Below are positions 23,340 to 34,273 of a stretch of DNA of 64,000 nucleotides, piece by piece. The stretch lies in contig JACGCM010002647.1 of assembly GCA_014058105.1 (NCBI GenBank), positions 248,001 through 312,000 of the forward strand. Reading direction: 5' to 3'. The position numbers and the translations under genes are program-made. This stretch comes from Kingdonia uniflora (Eukaryota; Streptophyta; Magnoliopsida; Ranunculales; Circaeasteraceae). Under the pieces are notes generated by a model that was given only the letters and a program-made list of their open reading frames with translations, was not told the origin of the DNA and did not search any database. Position 1 is the first letter of the stretch; every line of letters starts with the position of its first letter.

Positions 23340-23760
23340 ATATTGTGCTTCTGTACCCAAGACCTCGGCTAAATAAGCCAAGGAATCGGCATGCTTGTTC
23401 TCACCTCGAGGTAAATAGTCAAGAGTTACTTTCGCAAATCTGCTCATCCTATTGGCAATGAGGGCTACATATTCGGTCATCTTACCATTTTTCTTGTACT
23501 GTTTGAAGTAATGGAGGATGATGAGTAAAGAATCTGAATAGACTGAGAGCTCGAGAACGCCAAACTCGATTGCTAAGTCGAGTCCTTTAATTAAAGCTTC
23601 GTACTCTGTGACATTGTTGGAAGCTTTAAAATCTAAGTAGATTAATTTCTCGATTATGTCGTTAGAAGGGGTAATCAGTACGATTCCAATCCCTGACCCT
23701 GCGAGTCCTGCTGAACCATTTACAAGAAGTCTTCACCCTTTCTTTGTAATCCATTTAGTT
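23340..23760 (-). pseudogene. Second RNase H domain (Tat-type)
   Basis: The minus strand reads VNGSAGLAGSGIGIVLITPS, then FKASNNVTEYEALIKGLDLA, then LSVYSDSLLII and LPRGENKHADSLAYLAEV. These are the four catalytic blocks of the extra RNase H carried by Tat-lineage elements. The first catalytic aspartate is replaced by asparagine (VNGS instead of VDGS); the E, D and last D are still present. The frame is broken between blocks. A second, acquired RNase H in Tat elements is established family knowledge. Confidence 0.75.
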
Positions 23761-23764
23761 CGTT

Positions 23765-24340
23765 CGTCGAATATATGGTTTGGCAGGTGGATCTTTTGTG
23801 ATTTCTTTTGTAAGGTCAGGGTCATGCTCCTCTCCAATCGGGACCTTCCACAGGAAAACTTGTAAGGAAATCAGCAACGGCTTGACCTTTCTCATAATGG
23901 CGCTGTTTGAACTTGATATCATGTTCGCACAAACTAACTGACCATTGTTATACTCTTTATGATTTTTCTTTTTAGACAAAACTTCCCCAAGTGGGTAGTT
24001 CGTCATGACTTTAACTGAATGAGCTTGGAAGTAGTGCTTGAGTTTATGTGAAGTATAAACAAGAGTTAGAAGGAGTTGCTCGATTTTAGAATACCTCATT
24101 TTTGCTGGAGTGAGGGTTTTGCTGATGAAATAGACTGGCTTTTCGACTTTACCCTCAAGTCAAATGAGGACCGAGCTAATAGAATTGTCTATAACTGTGA
24201 GGTGGATGATCAGTTTCTCATTGTCTACCAGGGTGCTCATGATGGAAGACTTCCCCAGATAGATTTTAAGTTCCTAAAAAGCTGCCTCACATTCTTTTGT
24301 CCATTGGGTATCTTCGCTGGGCTGAACTTTTTTTTGTTTG
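23765..24340 (-). pseudogene. First (Ty3) RNase H domain remnant
   Basis: The part with RYSKIEQLLLTLVYTSHKLK, HYFQAHSVKVMTNYPL and GEVL is the typical Tat block following the RT ('Y..LEKLALALV..ARKLRPYFQAH..V.TD'). The consensus TD aspartate reads as N here. Upstream at 24.1-24.3 kb, KPVYFISKTLTPAKM and TQWTKECEAAF are the connection and tether words. Several stops are present. Confidence 0.7.
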
Positions 24341-24399
24341 ATACACCCTTATAATAGTAAGAATAGCCACCAAAATCGATCTGAAGACTTAGAAACAAA

Positions 24400-25100
24400 T
24401 CGGTTGATAGCAGCAATCTTGCCTGCAAGTTTTTGTACGTCATTTATTGTTATCGGAGAGAACATGTTGAGGAGAGCTCGAATTTGATCTAGGTCAGCTT
24501 TAAACCCCTTCTTTCTGATGAGATGGCCGAGGAACTTTCCTGAATATTATCCGAATTAACATTTATCATGATTGAACCGCATCCTGTAAGAGCGAAGAGT
24601 ATTAAAGATTGTGGAGAGATCTGTGATATGGTTCTTTGACCGAAATCTTTTACACAGGAGATCATCGATGTAAACTTCAACAATTTTCCCCAAGTGTGCT
24701 TTGAACATTATTATCATTAACTGCTGATAAGTTGTTCATGCATTCTTCTGTCCGAAAGGCATGACTTTGTAATAGTAAAGTCCCATTTTAGTGATGAAAG
24801 TGGTCTTTTCCTTATTGGCCTCCAAGATATGTATTTGATTGTATCCAGAAGCAGCATCCATCATAAATAAGAGCTCGTGACCAGCCGTAGAATCAAGAAT
24901 CTGATGAATGATTGGAAGAGGGAAACTGTCATTCGGAGTGTGTTTGTTTAGATCGGTGAAATCTACGCAAACTCGGACTTTCCCATTCATTTTTGGAACT
25001 ACGACAATGTTAGAAATCCAATCCAAGTACTTAGCTTCTCAAATGAATCCCCCTTTGATCAACTTATCGATCTCAATGTTGACCTCATCTCGAAGACGAG
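24400..25100 (-). pseudogene. Ty3 reverse transcriptase remnant with intact YIDD
   Basis: A 97-codon stretch (24736-25026) reads VVVPKMNGKVRVCVDFTDLN, FPLPIIHQILDSTAGHELL and MMDAASGYNQI, which holds the first catalytic aspartate. It ends with YYYKVMPFGQKNA. After a stop the frame continues with VEVYIDDLLCK, so the catalytic YIDD motif (plus-strand 24661-24672) is intact. FLGHLIRKKGFKAD follows. The RT identity is certain; stops between blocks make it non-functional. Confidence 0.85.
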
Positions 25101-25443
25101 GTAAGAGTCTCCTCTATTTCTGTTTGACCGCTGTGGCGTTGTTGTTGATGTTCAATCTGTTGCATGCCTTGGATGGATCGACTCTGGGCATTTCTTCGAA
25201 ATTCCAAGCAAAGATGTTTTGATTTATTTGTAAGAAGTGAATGAGGTCTTCCTTGTCATGTTGAACCAGCTTGGTATCAATATAAGTACCTCTGCTGGGT
25301 CTATCAATGTTTATGTACTCTGTAGGTTCTTCTATTTAAGGTTGATCATCGATATGACAAACTTTATGTAATTGTTATGCAGTGTATCTGTCAGACGTGT
25401 CGAGAATGGTAAAAACAATATTTTTGCAAGCTCGGGAGAGCTT

Positions 25444-26180
25444 TTAATTGCCTTTGATTTCATAGATGCTACTGTTGTACTTGAAGTGAAGTGCTTGATG
25501 ATACGTAGAAACGATTGCTTCCATGTTGTGGATCCAACAACGGTTCATAATCCTGAGATAACGGGATTTGATGTTGATGATGTAGAATACGACGTCGATT
25601 ATGGCAGCTCTAGTGGTGATAGGTAAGATTATTTTGCCTACCCGTTCTTTTTTTGAACTATTAAAGCCACTAATATCTATATCGCTTAGAATAACTTGAT
25701 CGGCCAATCTCATATGTTCGATTATGCTCTGAAAGAGAATTTCAATACCGCTACCAGTATCAATCATCATTGTATGCATGACAAATTTCTTCATCTTTAG
25801 CATGATAACTAGTGCGTCATGATGAGGAAACTTGACGTGACTGATATCGTAATCCTCGAATGAAATCCCAAGTCGGCGATTGCTCGATTCAGAAAGAAGT
25901 TTAGCTTCTTTATCTTGAGGTGTGAGATCGCAACACTTTGATAGTCTCCGTCTCTTGAATCTAGAAGAGTTGGTAATCTGATGGATCTTGATCATGTTGT
26001 TGTGGTACATATGATACAAGTGTTTCTCCTCAGCTTGATATTCAACCTAGAATACTTTGACCTGCGTCTTGTAGTTACCATTCTTGTATGATTCCAGATC
26101 AACAATATACTCGTGCATTCCCCCGTCTTTGAAAAGATATTCCAGCAACCTCTATAAAGCATAGCAGTTGTCAGTTTCAT
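25444..26180 (-). pseudogene. Aspartic protease and gag 3' end of the Tat element
   Basis: A 191-codon open stretch (25444-26019) contains FPHHDALVI, then MIDTGSGIEILF with the catalytic DTG triad (plus-strand 25747-25761). The downstream block WIHNMEAIVSTYHQALHF is the conserved region before the RT linker. The 62 codons to the right (25992-26180) look like the gag C-terminus in another frame. The protease would process the Gag-Pol polyprotein. Everything upstream of 26200 in element orientation is lost. Confidence 0.8.
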
Positions 26181-26203
26181 AATAATTTACCTTGTGATGC
26201 ATG

Positions 26204-26582
26204 CAGGGGCGGATTTAGAGGGGGCGCGGAGGGACGGTCGTCCCCCCAAGAATTTTGTTAAAAAATGCCTATATAGGTATATAAAAAAAAATAAAAAAAA
26301 GTATGTACATTTTTCTTTCTTTTAATGACATCAAGGAAAGTTAGCTCAAGTGGTAAATGGTAGAGTTTTTAACCTAAGAGCCTAAGGTTCAATTCTTGAT
26401 GTCATCAAATAAGAATCTTATTTTAATTTTTTTTTCCACCTTAAGTTGACCACGTCATTGTCGCAAAAAGCGTAAAAAAAATTTACGAGAGAAGAAGTGA
26501 ATTTGAATATTTTTTTAGTAAAATATAATGTTATATTTGATTGATTTTTAATCTTAAAACACCGTTAAATAGCCAAAAAAAT
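26204..26582. other. Foreign insert replacing gag, PBS and most of the 5' LTR
   Basis: At 26204 the retroelement homology stops and a GC-rich CAGGGGCGGATTTAG sequence begins. It resembles termini of plant DNA transposons of the hAT type, though no matching inverted end or target duplication was found. The GGGACGGTCGTCCC palindrome follows. From 26440 on the sequence is AT-rich without features until the LTR fragment starts at about 26583. Confidence 0.5.
26326..26404 (+). repeat. tRNA-like sequence in a 10-bp stem (SINE-head-like)
   Basis: TTAGCTCAAGTGGTA resembles a pol III A box (tRNA D arm) and GGTTCAATTC a B box (T arm); they are about 38 bp apart. The whole is enclosed by the perfect inverted repeat TGACATCAAG / CTTGATGTCA (26326-26335, 26395-26404). 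The anticodon and T stems do not pair properly, so I do not call a functional tRNA. It could be a tRNA pseudogene or a SINE head. Confidence 0.45.
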
Positions 26583-26850
26583 TATTTATGTAAGCCTTGC
26601 ATGTATCTCGTTATCGTGTAGAAGCACATTCTCCGAATAATGAGGTAAGTGGCAGTTGAATGTGTAACTGTTAGTTCGTGGGAGATAGGTATCTTTGACT
26701 TGTTCATACTTTGTTGTAGTGCTCGATCCACGTTCTTTATCCGTTCGCAATCTAGATGTCAATGCTGATTGTACATGTCACGTGTATAATGCGTGAGTCT
26801 GATATTGAGGTAGTTCGAATTTGGACTAGGTCGAGGGATAGGTCCCTATA
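26583..26850 (-). repeat. Truncated 5' LTR of the Tat-type element
   Basis: It matches the last 260 bp or so of the 3' LTR (14850-15111) with scattered changes and ends GGTCCCTATA. The remaining 320 bp of the LTR are missing. It is followed by ATAAG, the imperfect partner of ATAAA at 14520. Confidence 0.85.
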
Positions 26851-26855
26851 ATAAG

Positions 26856-28430
26856 CATTACTGATCCAAAGTAAGGTACTTAATTATAAGAACATAAAAC
26901 GACTAAGATCATAAGCATTGTGAGGAAGTGAACATCGAAAAAAACAATGAAATGGAAGAATAATATGTCAGCTTATGCTTGTTACACTTGACTTAAAATT
27001 TTGGCGCGCCCTAGATCAAAGCATCGAGTGACATTCCAATATATTGGACCAACATAGCAAAATGTATGTTAGATATATTTTGGAGAAAACTAATGTTGAA
27101 TGGTTAATATATGATATGTTACATAATATTTGTTGATGTTATACAATAATATACAATTTATTTTATTTCATAAAGAAAACTGATATGTCAGTAAGAGTTT
27201 TATCGCAATAAGTGAAGGGTGCATCTACGATACTAAAATTGCGCATATATCAGGCCTTATATGATGTATCTTTAATATAATATAGATTTGTTTTTAATTT
27301 ATAGCGGCGGACACCAAAACTTAAAAAAAATTAAGCTTATATTCACAGTTTATCACACTCCATGCCATGAGTAACGCATGTATCAGTGCTTCATTTCCCT
27401 TTCTTGGCCTTGTAGTGTATCACAGAGAAAGAGTAGATAATTCCAAACAAAAATGAGAAAAGAAAAACTACCTTTGTCAAGCTGAAGACCCCAAACAAAC
27501 TCCTCCAATTCTGAAAAGACAACCCTGTTTTCTTGTGTCTTCTCAGATGAGGGTTTAATTTTAGTGTTCCACGACCGCTTAATGGAAAGAATGGCTAAGG
27601 AAAGTAACTAACTTTGGACCAGATTCCACTGTCTGATCTTACCTTTTCAAAGCAAGGTTTCTAGTTTTCTTTAATAATTTATTAAAATCCTCATCATCCC
27701 CAAAAGTAGGGTTTTCTACTTCATTCACTTTGAAATTTGAAATTGGATTTTGCCATAGTGCCTACCACATAGTTTAATGGAGAATAAAAATCCCGCAATT
27801 GATTTGAGGAGAATTCCTACAGTTGGTTGGAGGAAATAAAGACGAAATTATAGTCCTAAAGAAATAAATTTTAACTTACCTGTAATCCTTCACAGCTCCA
27901 CCAACATAGAACTGATTCGTAGAAGTATCAAGAAGATCAAGAGCTTACAAAATTTAGGAATCAATTATGCTTTATATCAAATAATTACTCAAACAAAATC
28001 AACTGATTACAGATCAATTACATCCTAATCTCTAATTAGGACAACAGTGAAAGAATAATAGTAGTTATAATCAATTAGGACAAAATTGTTATAAGTTGGT
28101 ATACTTGCAAGATAATATGGCCAATAATTTGTACAGGAGTTCCAAGCAAGGACTACCTTTGAATTAAGCTCCCCTTGTGCCCTTCTGCCTCAACACGGTG
28201 TAATGACTCCTCTCATCAATTCAAGGTCTTTCAGTCCATCTTTTTCTCGAGCTTTTATTTAATATCAAGGCATATATTCTTGATCTTCCTTGCACTGTGC
28301 ATCGACAATTCAAACTCAGTGAAGATCGAAGAGATTTTTTGCACAAAATTAATCTGAACTTGCAACTTTTGTGGCATATTGACTCGTACATAAAGATAAA
28401 TGAAAAGCATTAATTAAAGGCTAGAGGTGA
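26856..28430. other. AT-rich non-coding region beside the MSL exon
   Basis: I see no gene. A coding-like stretch around 28180-28360 does not continue the MSL protein in any frame I tried. This is intergenic DNA or the decayed 3' part of the MSL gene. Confidence 0.5.
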
Positions 28431-28440
28431 TACCTAACAT

Positions 28441-28641
28441 TTTAATTCTAGATTTTAGAGCTCTGATGCTCTCCATTGAAGTGGAAACATCAACAAAGAA
28501 CTCTATAGTATCACCCATGTTTGGGCTTATGTAGAAATTACTTATTGGTTTGGTAGCCAACACTGTGTTTGGGTAGTAGATCTTCTCATTGTCATACCTC
28601 AGGAAGACTGCCGTCAAAATGTTTATTTCTTCAACAATCAT
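28441..28641 (-). pseudogene. Single exon of an MSL mechanosensitive ion channel gene
   Basis: The minus strand reads MIVEEINILTAVFLRYDN, then KIYYPNTVLATKPISNFY, MGDTIEFFVDVST and ALKSRIKM. This is the conserved MscS-like beta domain of plant MSL proteins (MSL4/5/6/10 type; family pattern 'VEEMNIL.T.FLR.DN.KI.YPNS.L'). These channels pass anions under membrane tension. A good acceptor (CTTGCAG) precedes the exon and GT donors follow its end. I could not find the neighbouring exons: the SIRE-like insertion at 29020 lies 380 bp upstream in gene sense, and nothing matching was seen beyond it. It is probably a gene fragment; a longer gene reaching outside the recognised sequence is less likely. 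Confidence 0.75.
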
Positions 28642-29019
28642 CTGCAAGTTTAAAAATGATTATTACAATTCAAGGATCAAATATTAAATTTAAGAAACAG
28701 AGCAGTTAGTTAAGAATTCTATACTGGAAGCATAATTATTTAAGCTTTTGTCTCAACAGATTGGAATTATAAACATAAAAATTGCATATATTATTACATA
28801 TATTATAAAAAAAACTTTGAGTACTGATGTCCAATTAATATGATAATATTGTTCTCAAATTCCCATCACTAATAGGGGAATATAATATCAACAATACAAT
28901 ATATATAGCAACGAAAGAACATCTTGCTGAACAAAGAAACATGCCTAAAGAATGGCAATCTTTAATAAATAAAGCATTTCTTGGATTGTCTACCATGTAA
29001 ATGAATAATATAGAAAATC

Positions 29020-30062
29020 TGAAATTCCTAAACGCTTGAGACTAACCAATTTCGATTGTTTTAGGTCTAAATTGATAGGTCCTAATTCCTTTGAATTAAT
29101 GGTCAAAGCTTAACCTAAATTAAGTTAGGTAAATTAACTAGTGTCAACAAGCAATTAGAAATATAAAGACAAGGCCAAGCAATTTTAACCCTGTGGGAAA
29201 CCTTTTTTAGGAGAAAAACCCACAGGTCGTTGTTGACTCACTCGACAGCTAAACAATCCACTATTAAAATCAAATTACAAGTATTCAATTACTTACATAC
29301 TCGATAAGCATATCCCGTGGTTACCTCTCATCTAATTAAACTTTTCGCAGTCGATTCCGCATTCTCGTAACTTCTCGCTCCAATCTCTCGTCGAAGCTTC
29401 ATTTCTTGAATCCCTCAAGTTCTTCAATCCATGATTAAGGTTTCATGATCAATAATGATTGATTCAAGATTTGAGTGTTTTAATTCTCTCTTGAATATCT
29501 CAAGGATAATCTCTCCTCACTCTAAAAAATAAGCCCTAGAAAAATAGGTTTTTCAAGAAGTGAGTTCTAAAAAGAAAAAAAATTGTCTTTTATTAGAAAA
29601 CAAAAATCACGATCTCTGTTCGAATAGATTTTAAATATATTCGAATAAAATCAGGCTGAGCCAATCTATTCAATTAAAAAGAAACATGAAGAAACAGACT
29701 GAGCCAATCTATTCGAATTAAAAAGATTATATTCGAATAAAAAATAGCCTGTGACATTTCTATTCGAATACAATAAAATATATTCCAATAGAAATGCTTC
29801 CAGTTCTATTAGAATATAAAATAAAATTTATTTGAATAGAAGTTCTATTGTCTTAAAAAACATACTTATTACATTTTCCATACTCTGAAAAATGCATAGG
29901 GCTTGATATTAAAGAACAAGGAGTTAGAAACCCACTTACCTATTTTATGCCAGTTCAGCTGTAGTCGCTCCATGTGCAATCTCTGACGTCGAGTAACCAC
30001 GAGATAGTGCTAACATCTAAACTAGACACGCAATTAAGCAAACTCCAAATATAGATGTTTCA
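29020..30062 (-). repeat. 3' LTR of the SIRE-like element (1043 bp)
   Basis: It runs from TGAAATTCCTA to GATGTTTCA in plus orientation. It is very similar to 43787-44836. The section 29610-29850 is packed with ATTCGAAT-type words. Confidence 0.93.
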
Positions 30063-30075
30063 ATCTCCCCCTTTG
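30063..30075 (-). other. Polypurine tract of the SIRE-like element
   Basis: The plus strand reads ATCTCCCCCTTTGG, so the minus strand has CCAAAGGGGGAGAT immediately before the 3' LTR. Similar runs recur at 30289-30306 and 30411-30424. Confidence 0.85.
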
Positions 30076-30682
30076 GTTAATTTCGTGTCAAAAATAAGAA
30101 CTAACTATAAGAAATAAAAATACAACTCGATAGATTGACTCAATCACTGAACATCCATACTCAAAGCTCCACTTTCATCTTATATAACATATACTCTGGA
30201 ATCTCTGCACACTAAACAAGATACATCGCGTAACCGTTCATTTAAAATAAGGGATCCAAAAAAAATAACATAACTTACCTGTTAGGATCATCTCTCCCCC
30301 TTTTTGGCACAGATGAACAAAGGGTAAATAGCCAATCAAAGGAGAAGCAAACCAATAGAACAAAATATAGTTAGAAAAAATACTAAAACACCAATACCCC
30401 AAAATAATATGCATCTCCCCCTTAAAATAATTGTAACCCCCGTAAAATGAGATAAAAGGAAAACAGACATGGGGAGTGTATCTGAAATAAGTAAACAAAA
30501 GAAGACAATACTCGCCCTAGACACAAGGCATGATAGAAAGACAATTAATCTAAAATATCATATAAAGACCAAGACATTGCCAATGTAATATAAAACAATC
30601 ACTAAATAAATTACTTGGTGTGTATGTGTGTGCATAGTCAAAGAGTTACTCAGTTTTCAACGTATTACTCAGCCACAGTTAA
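30076..30682. other. 3' untranslated internal part of the SIRE-like element
   Basis: Non-coding DNA between the PPT and the Athila insertion point. It contains two further PPT-like CTCCCCC(T) runs and no protein motif. Confidence 0.6.
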
Positions 30683-30687
30683 AATAC

Positions 30688-31790
30688 TGATAAACGTAGA
30701 AATACGTAAGATTAATGCGCCTAAAAGTATCATTTTGTTAATCCCGATTTATTAATTTCTAATATTAGTAGCATTTTTTTATTTTTCAGACACTTATCAC
30801 TGTTAGAGCTAATAAGTAGAAAAAGATATCTAATAGAAGGTATAAAGAGTTGAAGCATCTCCACCAGTCTCTCAGGTACAAGGAAGATGTCTACATTCAA
30901 TGTACTTGTAGATTTTCTCCATAGAATAAAGATGACGAAGAACTCTATAATGATTTATCTTTACTTAGGGATAGAGTTTCAGAATTGTAAACAACTCTCT
31001 CCTATCTCCTATAAATAGGAGATCAATTCTGTGTATTTTTCACATCTCAATCTCAGGAAGGAATAAAGCTTGCATTTTTCAGTATCTCTCTCTTTTATTT
31101 TATGCGTTTAATTTAAGCTGTGATCATCACCATTAATGGAGAGTTATTCTCCTTAGCTTAGGGTAAGGATTGAACATCCAGTGAAGTGAGCTAAATTGAT
31201 GTTAATAGTAGTTTAGATCTAGAATTAATCTTCAATTCTCTGATTTGTAGTTACGAAGAGTTGATCTAGTCATGACAACTCTAAGTTACTACAGATATAA
31301 GGAAGATGTTGAATTAGCCATATTTAATTATTTTTACGCTCAAAAAGAATTCTAGATCACTAGAGTTAATACTCTTCACCTAGCCATGGAAAAGAGTTTA
31401 TAAACCCTAGATTCGATTCTCCATGAACAGCAAAGTTTTTACTTAGGGTTTTAGCCACAAACCCTAGATCTTGGACCTGAATAGACCTAGCCATGGCTAT
31501 TACGTGTAGATAGAAGCTACCGAGTTCATATCGCTTAGTAAACTAAGTCGGAGGTGATCCAAAGCCTGGGTTCTTTTCCTTATAATCGTACCGAAAGTTA
31601 GTAATTTAGATTTATATTTTAGATCAAAACTTTTTTATCAAAATTAGTTTAGATTCGTTTATTAGTTAATTAGGAAATTATATTTTTAATACGTTTACTC
31701 CCCGTGGATTCGACCCCCGCTTATCTTTATTATATTACGATACCCATAGTTTTGAGTGGGGTATTTAAAAACTGAGTTTTTCTCGCATCA
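30688..31790 (+). repeat. 5' LTR of the Athila-like element (1103 bp)
   Basis: It runs from TGATAAACGTAG to CTCGCATCA. A TATAAATA box lies at 31010-31017 within the near-palindrome CTCCTATAAATAGGAG. It matches 39379-40480 along its full length. Confidence 0.93.
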
Positions 31791-31794
31791 AAAT

Positions 31795-31812
31795 TGGCGC
31801 CGCTGCCGGGGA
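31795..31812 (+). promoter_or_regulatory. Primer binding site (Asp-tRNA type)
   Basis: TGGCGCCGCTGCCGGGGA begins 4 nt after the LTR. This is the usual primer site of Athila and Tat elements. Confidence 0.88.
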
Positions 31813-33321
31813 GGCAACGGTCTATTAAATCATAGTTTTTTTATTTTAGTTAATTTATTTTCTTCTTTTTTGTTGTTAAGTTTGCCAATTTATTTATTTT
31901 ATGTTTAGATCTTTGAGATTTCTTCTCGAATAAATTAGTCTCAATATTTTCTGATAAGCGGTTTCGGAGATATTAATTTTTGAAGAAACATACTCAGTTT
32001 TCAACGAAAAATATGTTCTTGAATTTTTTACAGTTTTTGACCATTTATACTTCACAATTGGGAAAAAAAAATTCTACAAAAGTTTTAGGTAATTCAAAAC
32101 CCTTTCCGAATTGCTATAGATCATATTTTTCTACTTAGCCGTTAGAGAGTTATAGCTTTTTGAAACAACAGTAAAAATAGTCTCAGTAAAGGATGTCGTT
32201 GTTCATTAATCGGCAGTTTTGAGCAGTAGAGAAGCAAAATTACAGAAAACTTTCTTCTTCAATGTTTTTCCTTTCTAAATTATCTTTCCAAAATAATATT
32301 ATTTAATTTTCTCTCTCAATTGAGCTGAACGATATACGCATTTGAAAATCAGGAAGTCATAGACTGCAATAAACTTGGAATTTGAATTTATATTTTTGTT
32401 ATCATAAGTTCACTCATTATTATTATTTTTCCCTTGTTTTGTAGGATAATCACAAAGTTGGTACTCAGAGATCGTGAGGAAATTACAAAATCCATTTACA
32501 AGTTTCTCTCTAAATCCTTTTTGTGCCCTCTAAGTGAAGGGGCATCTCCTTTCTTTCGCCCCCTAAGTGAAGGGGCGGCCACAGCTTCACCGGGAAACAC
32601 TTCCCGTAGGTTGGTCCTCTCTTAAAACTTGACATATAAAAAGGGTTCATCACCGCTCCACCCCGGCATTATGAAAGTAAGTCGTGTGGACTGTTCAAAT
32701 ACACGTTGCTCTTAAATTAAAAAAATTGTTGTGTTTGGATTGACCTGTTATCGTATTTCAATTTTTTTCTCTATGCTTAACATAGTAAAAGTTTTTAACC
32801 GTTAGGGATCCTCCACAGGATTTCATCACCCAAAGGAATCTCCAGCGAGTGGGACCTCCCACCTAGGGATACGGAGAAATTCGTATCACACGTTCCTAAC
32901 TGTCCCGACCTTTAAATTTAATTAAAACTTAAAAAACTATTAGTAAAATTTCCAAGGCATTTCATCACCTGAGGAATTAGGAGGTACCGGACCGGGGTAC
33001 CAACATGGATTTAGAGGAACCACTTCAGCCAAGCGCCGTGAACCATCGGTTGTTAAGCAATATCACCGTTTTTGGTGAGTCACATACGATAAGGCGAGGC
33101 ACACGGGCGTGAGGACTGATACTCAAACACTAAGACCGTTGTTAGCATAGTTAAGCTTTCGTGTTAGGAATGACACACTAGCCCGACCTACCCAGCTTGA
33201 TTAACATCTAGATTAGGATTGACTTAGTTAATTTAACTTTAAAAACCGTTTATGTGTTTATCTTAAATTGTGTGTTTAAATTCCCGTTGAATTTTGTAAT
33301 TTTATTTTATTTTATTAGTAT
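31813..33321 (+). other. Leader of the Athila-like element
   Basis: No gag is recognisable here. The stretch contains two copies of CCCTAAGTGAAGGGG-like sequence (about 32528-32575) and a moderately GC-rich block at 32640-33200. The N-terminal half of gag seems to be deleted or unreadable. Confidence 0.6.
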
Positions 33322-34230
33322 ATGCCCAAGTACGATCGGATTAGGCAACACATTGATATACCACCGATTCCTAATACAGCTAATACAGCTAACCAAGTCC
33401 AACTGGACTCCCTTACACGTAAAGTCGAGGCTATGGTCGTAGGGAAAGTAGCGGCCCCTAAACTAGCATCCATCATGGGGTCTGCAATTTATGCAATGAT
33501 CCGACCCATTATGCACACACGTGTCCACAACTCCTTGAGTTAATTAATTATTATATGGACCACGTTAATGTTATCTTGGATAATGAAAGGAGACAACACC
33601 AAAATAATTTTGGTAGATCTCATTGGCAAAGTAACCTAGCATTTTCTTAGAGGAGTCAACCACAAGAACAATCCAGTTATAATCCTCTGCCATATCAGCA
33701 GAATCAAACATACCCGACCAAACAAGCCCAACCAGTTAGTTTAGAATCCACACTCCAATAGTTTATAACAGAGATTAGGGGGGTTACCCAACAAAATTCT
33801 AAGAAACTTTCAAAAATGTGAGCTTTTACACAGAAGCTAGACACCCAAATAGGACAAATAGCAAGTCAATTAAGTGAACGAGAAAAGGAAAATTTCCCTA
33901 GTCAACCAATTGCTAACCCGAGGGTCGCCTTTGAGGTTCATACCCAACAGAGCTTACCTAAGAACATTGAAACTGCTTAAGTAGTTATGACCCTTCGAAA
34001 TAAGATAACTATAGAAACTCGACTAGACCCTATACCACCAACTAAGAGTAATTTAGTTCCCAAATCTCAGAAAAAAGCCCATAAAAATCTAGCATCTAGC
34101 CAACCCGAAATAGTAACATCTAGGCCACATCATGTTCCAACTCTACCGGATCTAGTAGACAAGCTTTATGTGCCTAGGGCCCATTCCCTAACCGACTTGT
34201 TCCTGCCAAAAAGAACGAAGGCCTGAAAGA
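33322..34230 (+). pseudogene. Athila gag remnant
   Basis: An open 73-codon start (MPKYDRIRQHIDIPPIPNTA, then VQLDSLTRKVEAM) is followed by many stops. Later pieces read QLDTQIGQIASQLSEREKEN-like and then LVPAKKNEGLKDILDLFKQVQINIPLLDAI in shifting frames; the last is the known gag/protease junction of Athila elements. There is no zinc knuckle. Non-functional. Confidence 0.7.
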
Positions 34231-34273
34231 TATTCTCGACTTATTTAAACAAGTACAGATTAACATTCCGCTC

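Larger units (their letters stand above)
14525..26850 (-). mobile_element. Tat-lineage Ty3/gypsy element, 5' end deleted
   Basis: On the minus strand the order protease (25.6 kb), RT (24.4-25.1), RNase H (23.8-24.3), a second RNase H (23.3-23.8), integrase (22.0-23.0) is Ty3/gypsy. The extra RNase H domain marks the Tat group. The 3' LTR is complete at 14525-15111; only the last 268 bp of the 5' LTR survive (26583-26850). Flanks ATAAA (14520-14524) and ATAAG (26851-26855) are a slightly decayed target-site duplication. Gag, PBS and most of the 5' LTR are missing, replaced by unrelated DNA at 26204-26582. About 6.5 kb between integrase and 3' LTR carries a coiled-coil gene on the opposite strand. 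Confidence 0.88.

Noticed and set aside
26326..26404. Functional tRNA gene
   Set aside because: The anticodon and T stems do not pair correctly and the closing stem overlaps the T arm; I keep it only as a tRNA-like repeat.
28175..28360. Last exon of the MSL channel
   Set aside because: None of the three minus frames resembles the conserved MSL C-terminus, and there are stops.
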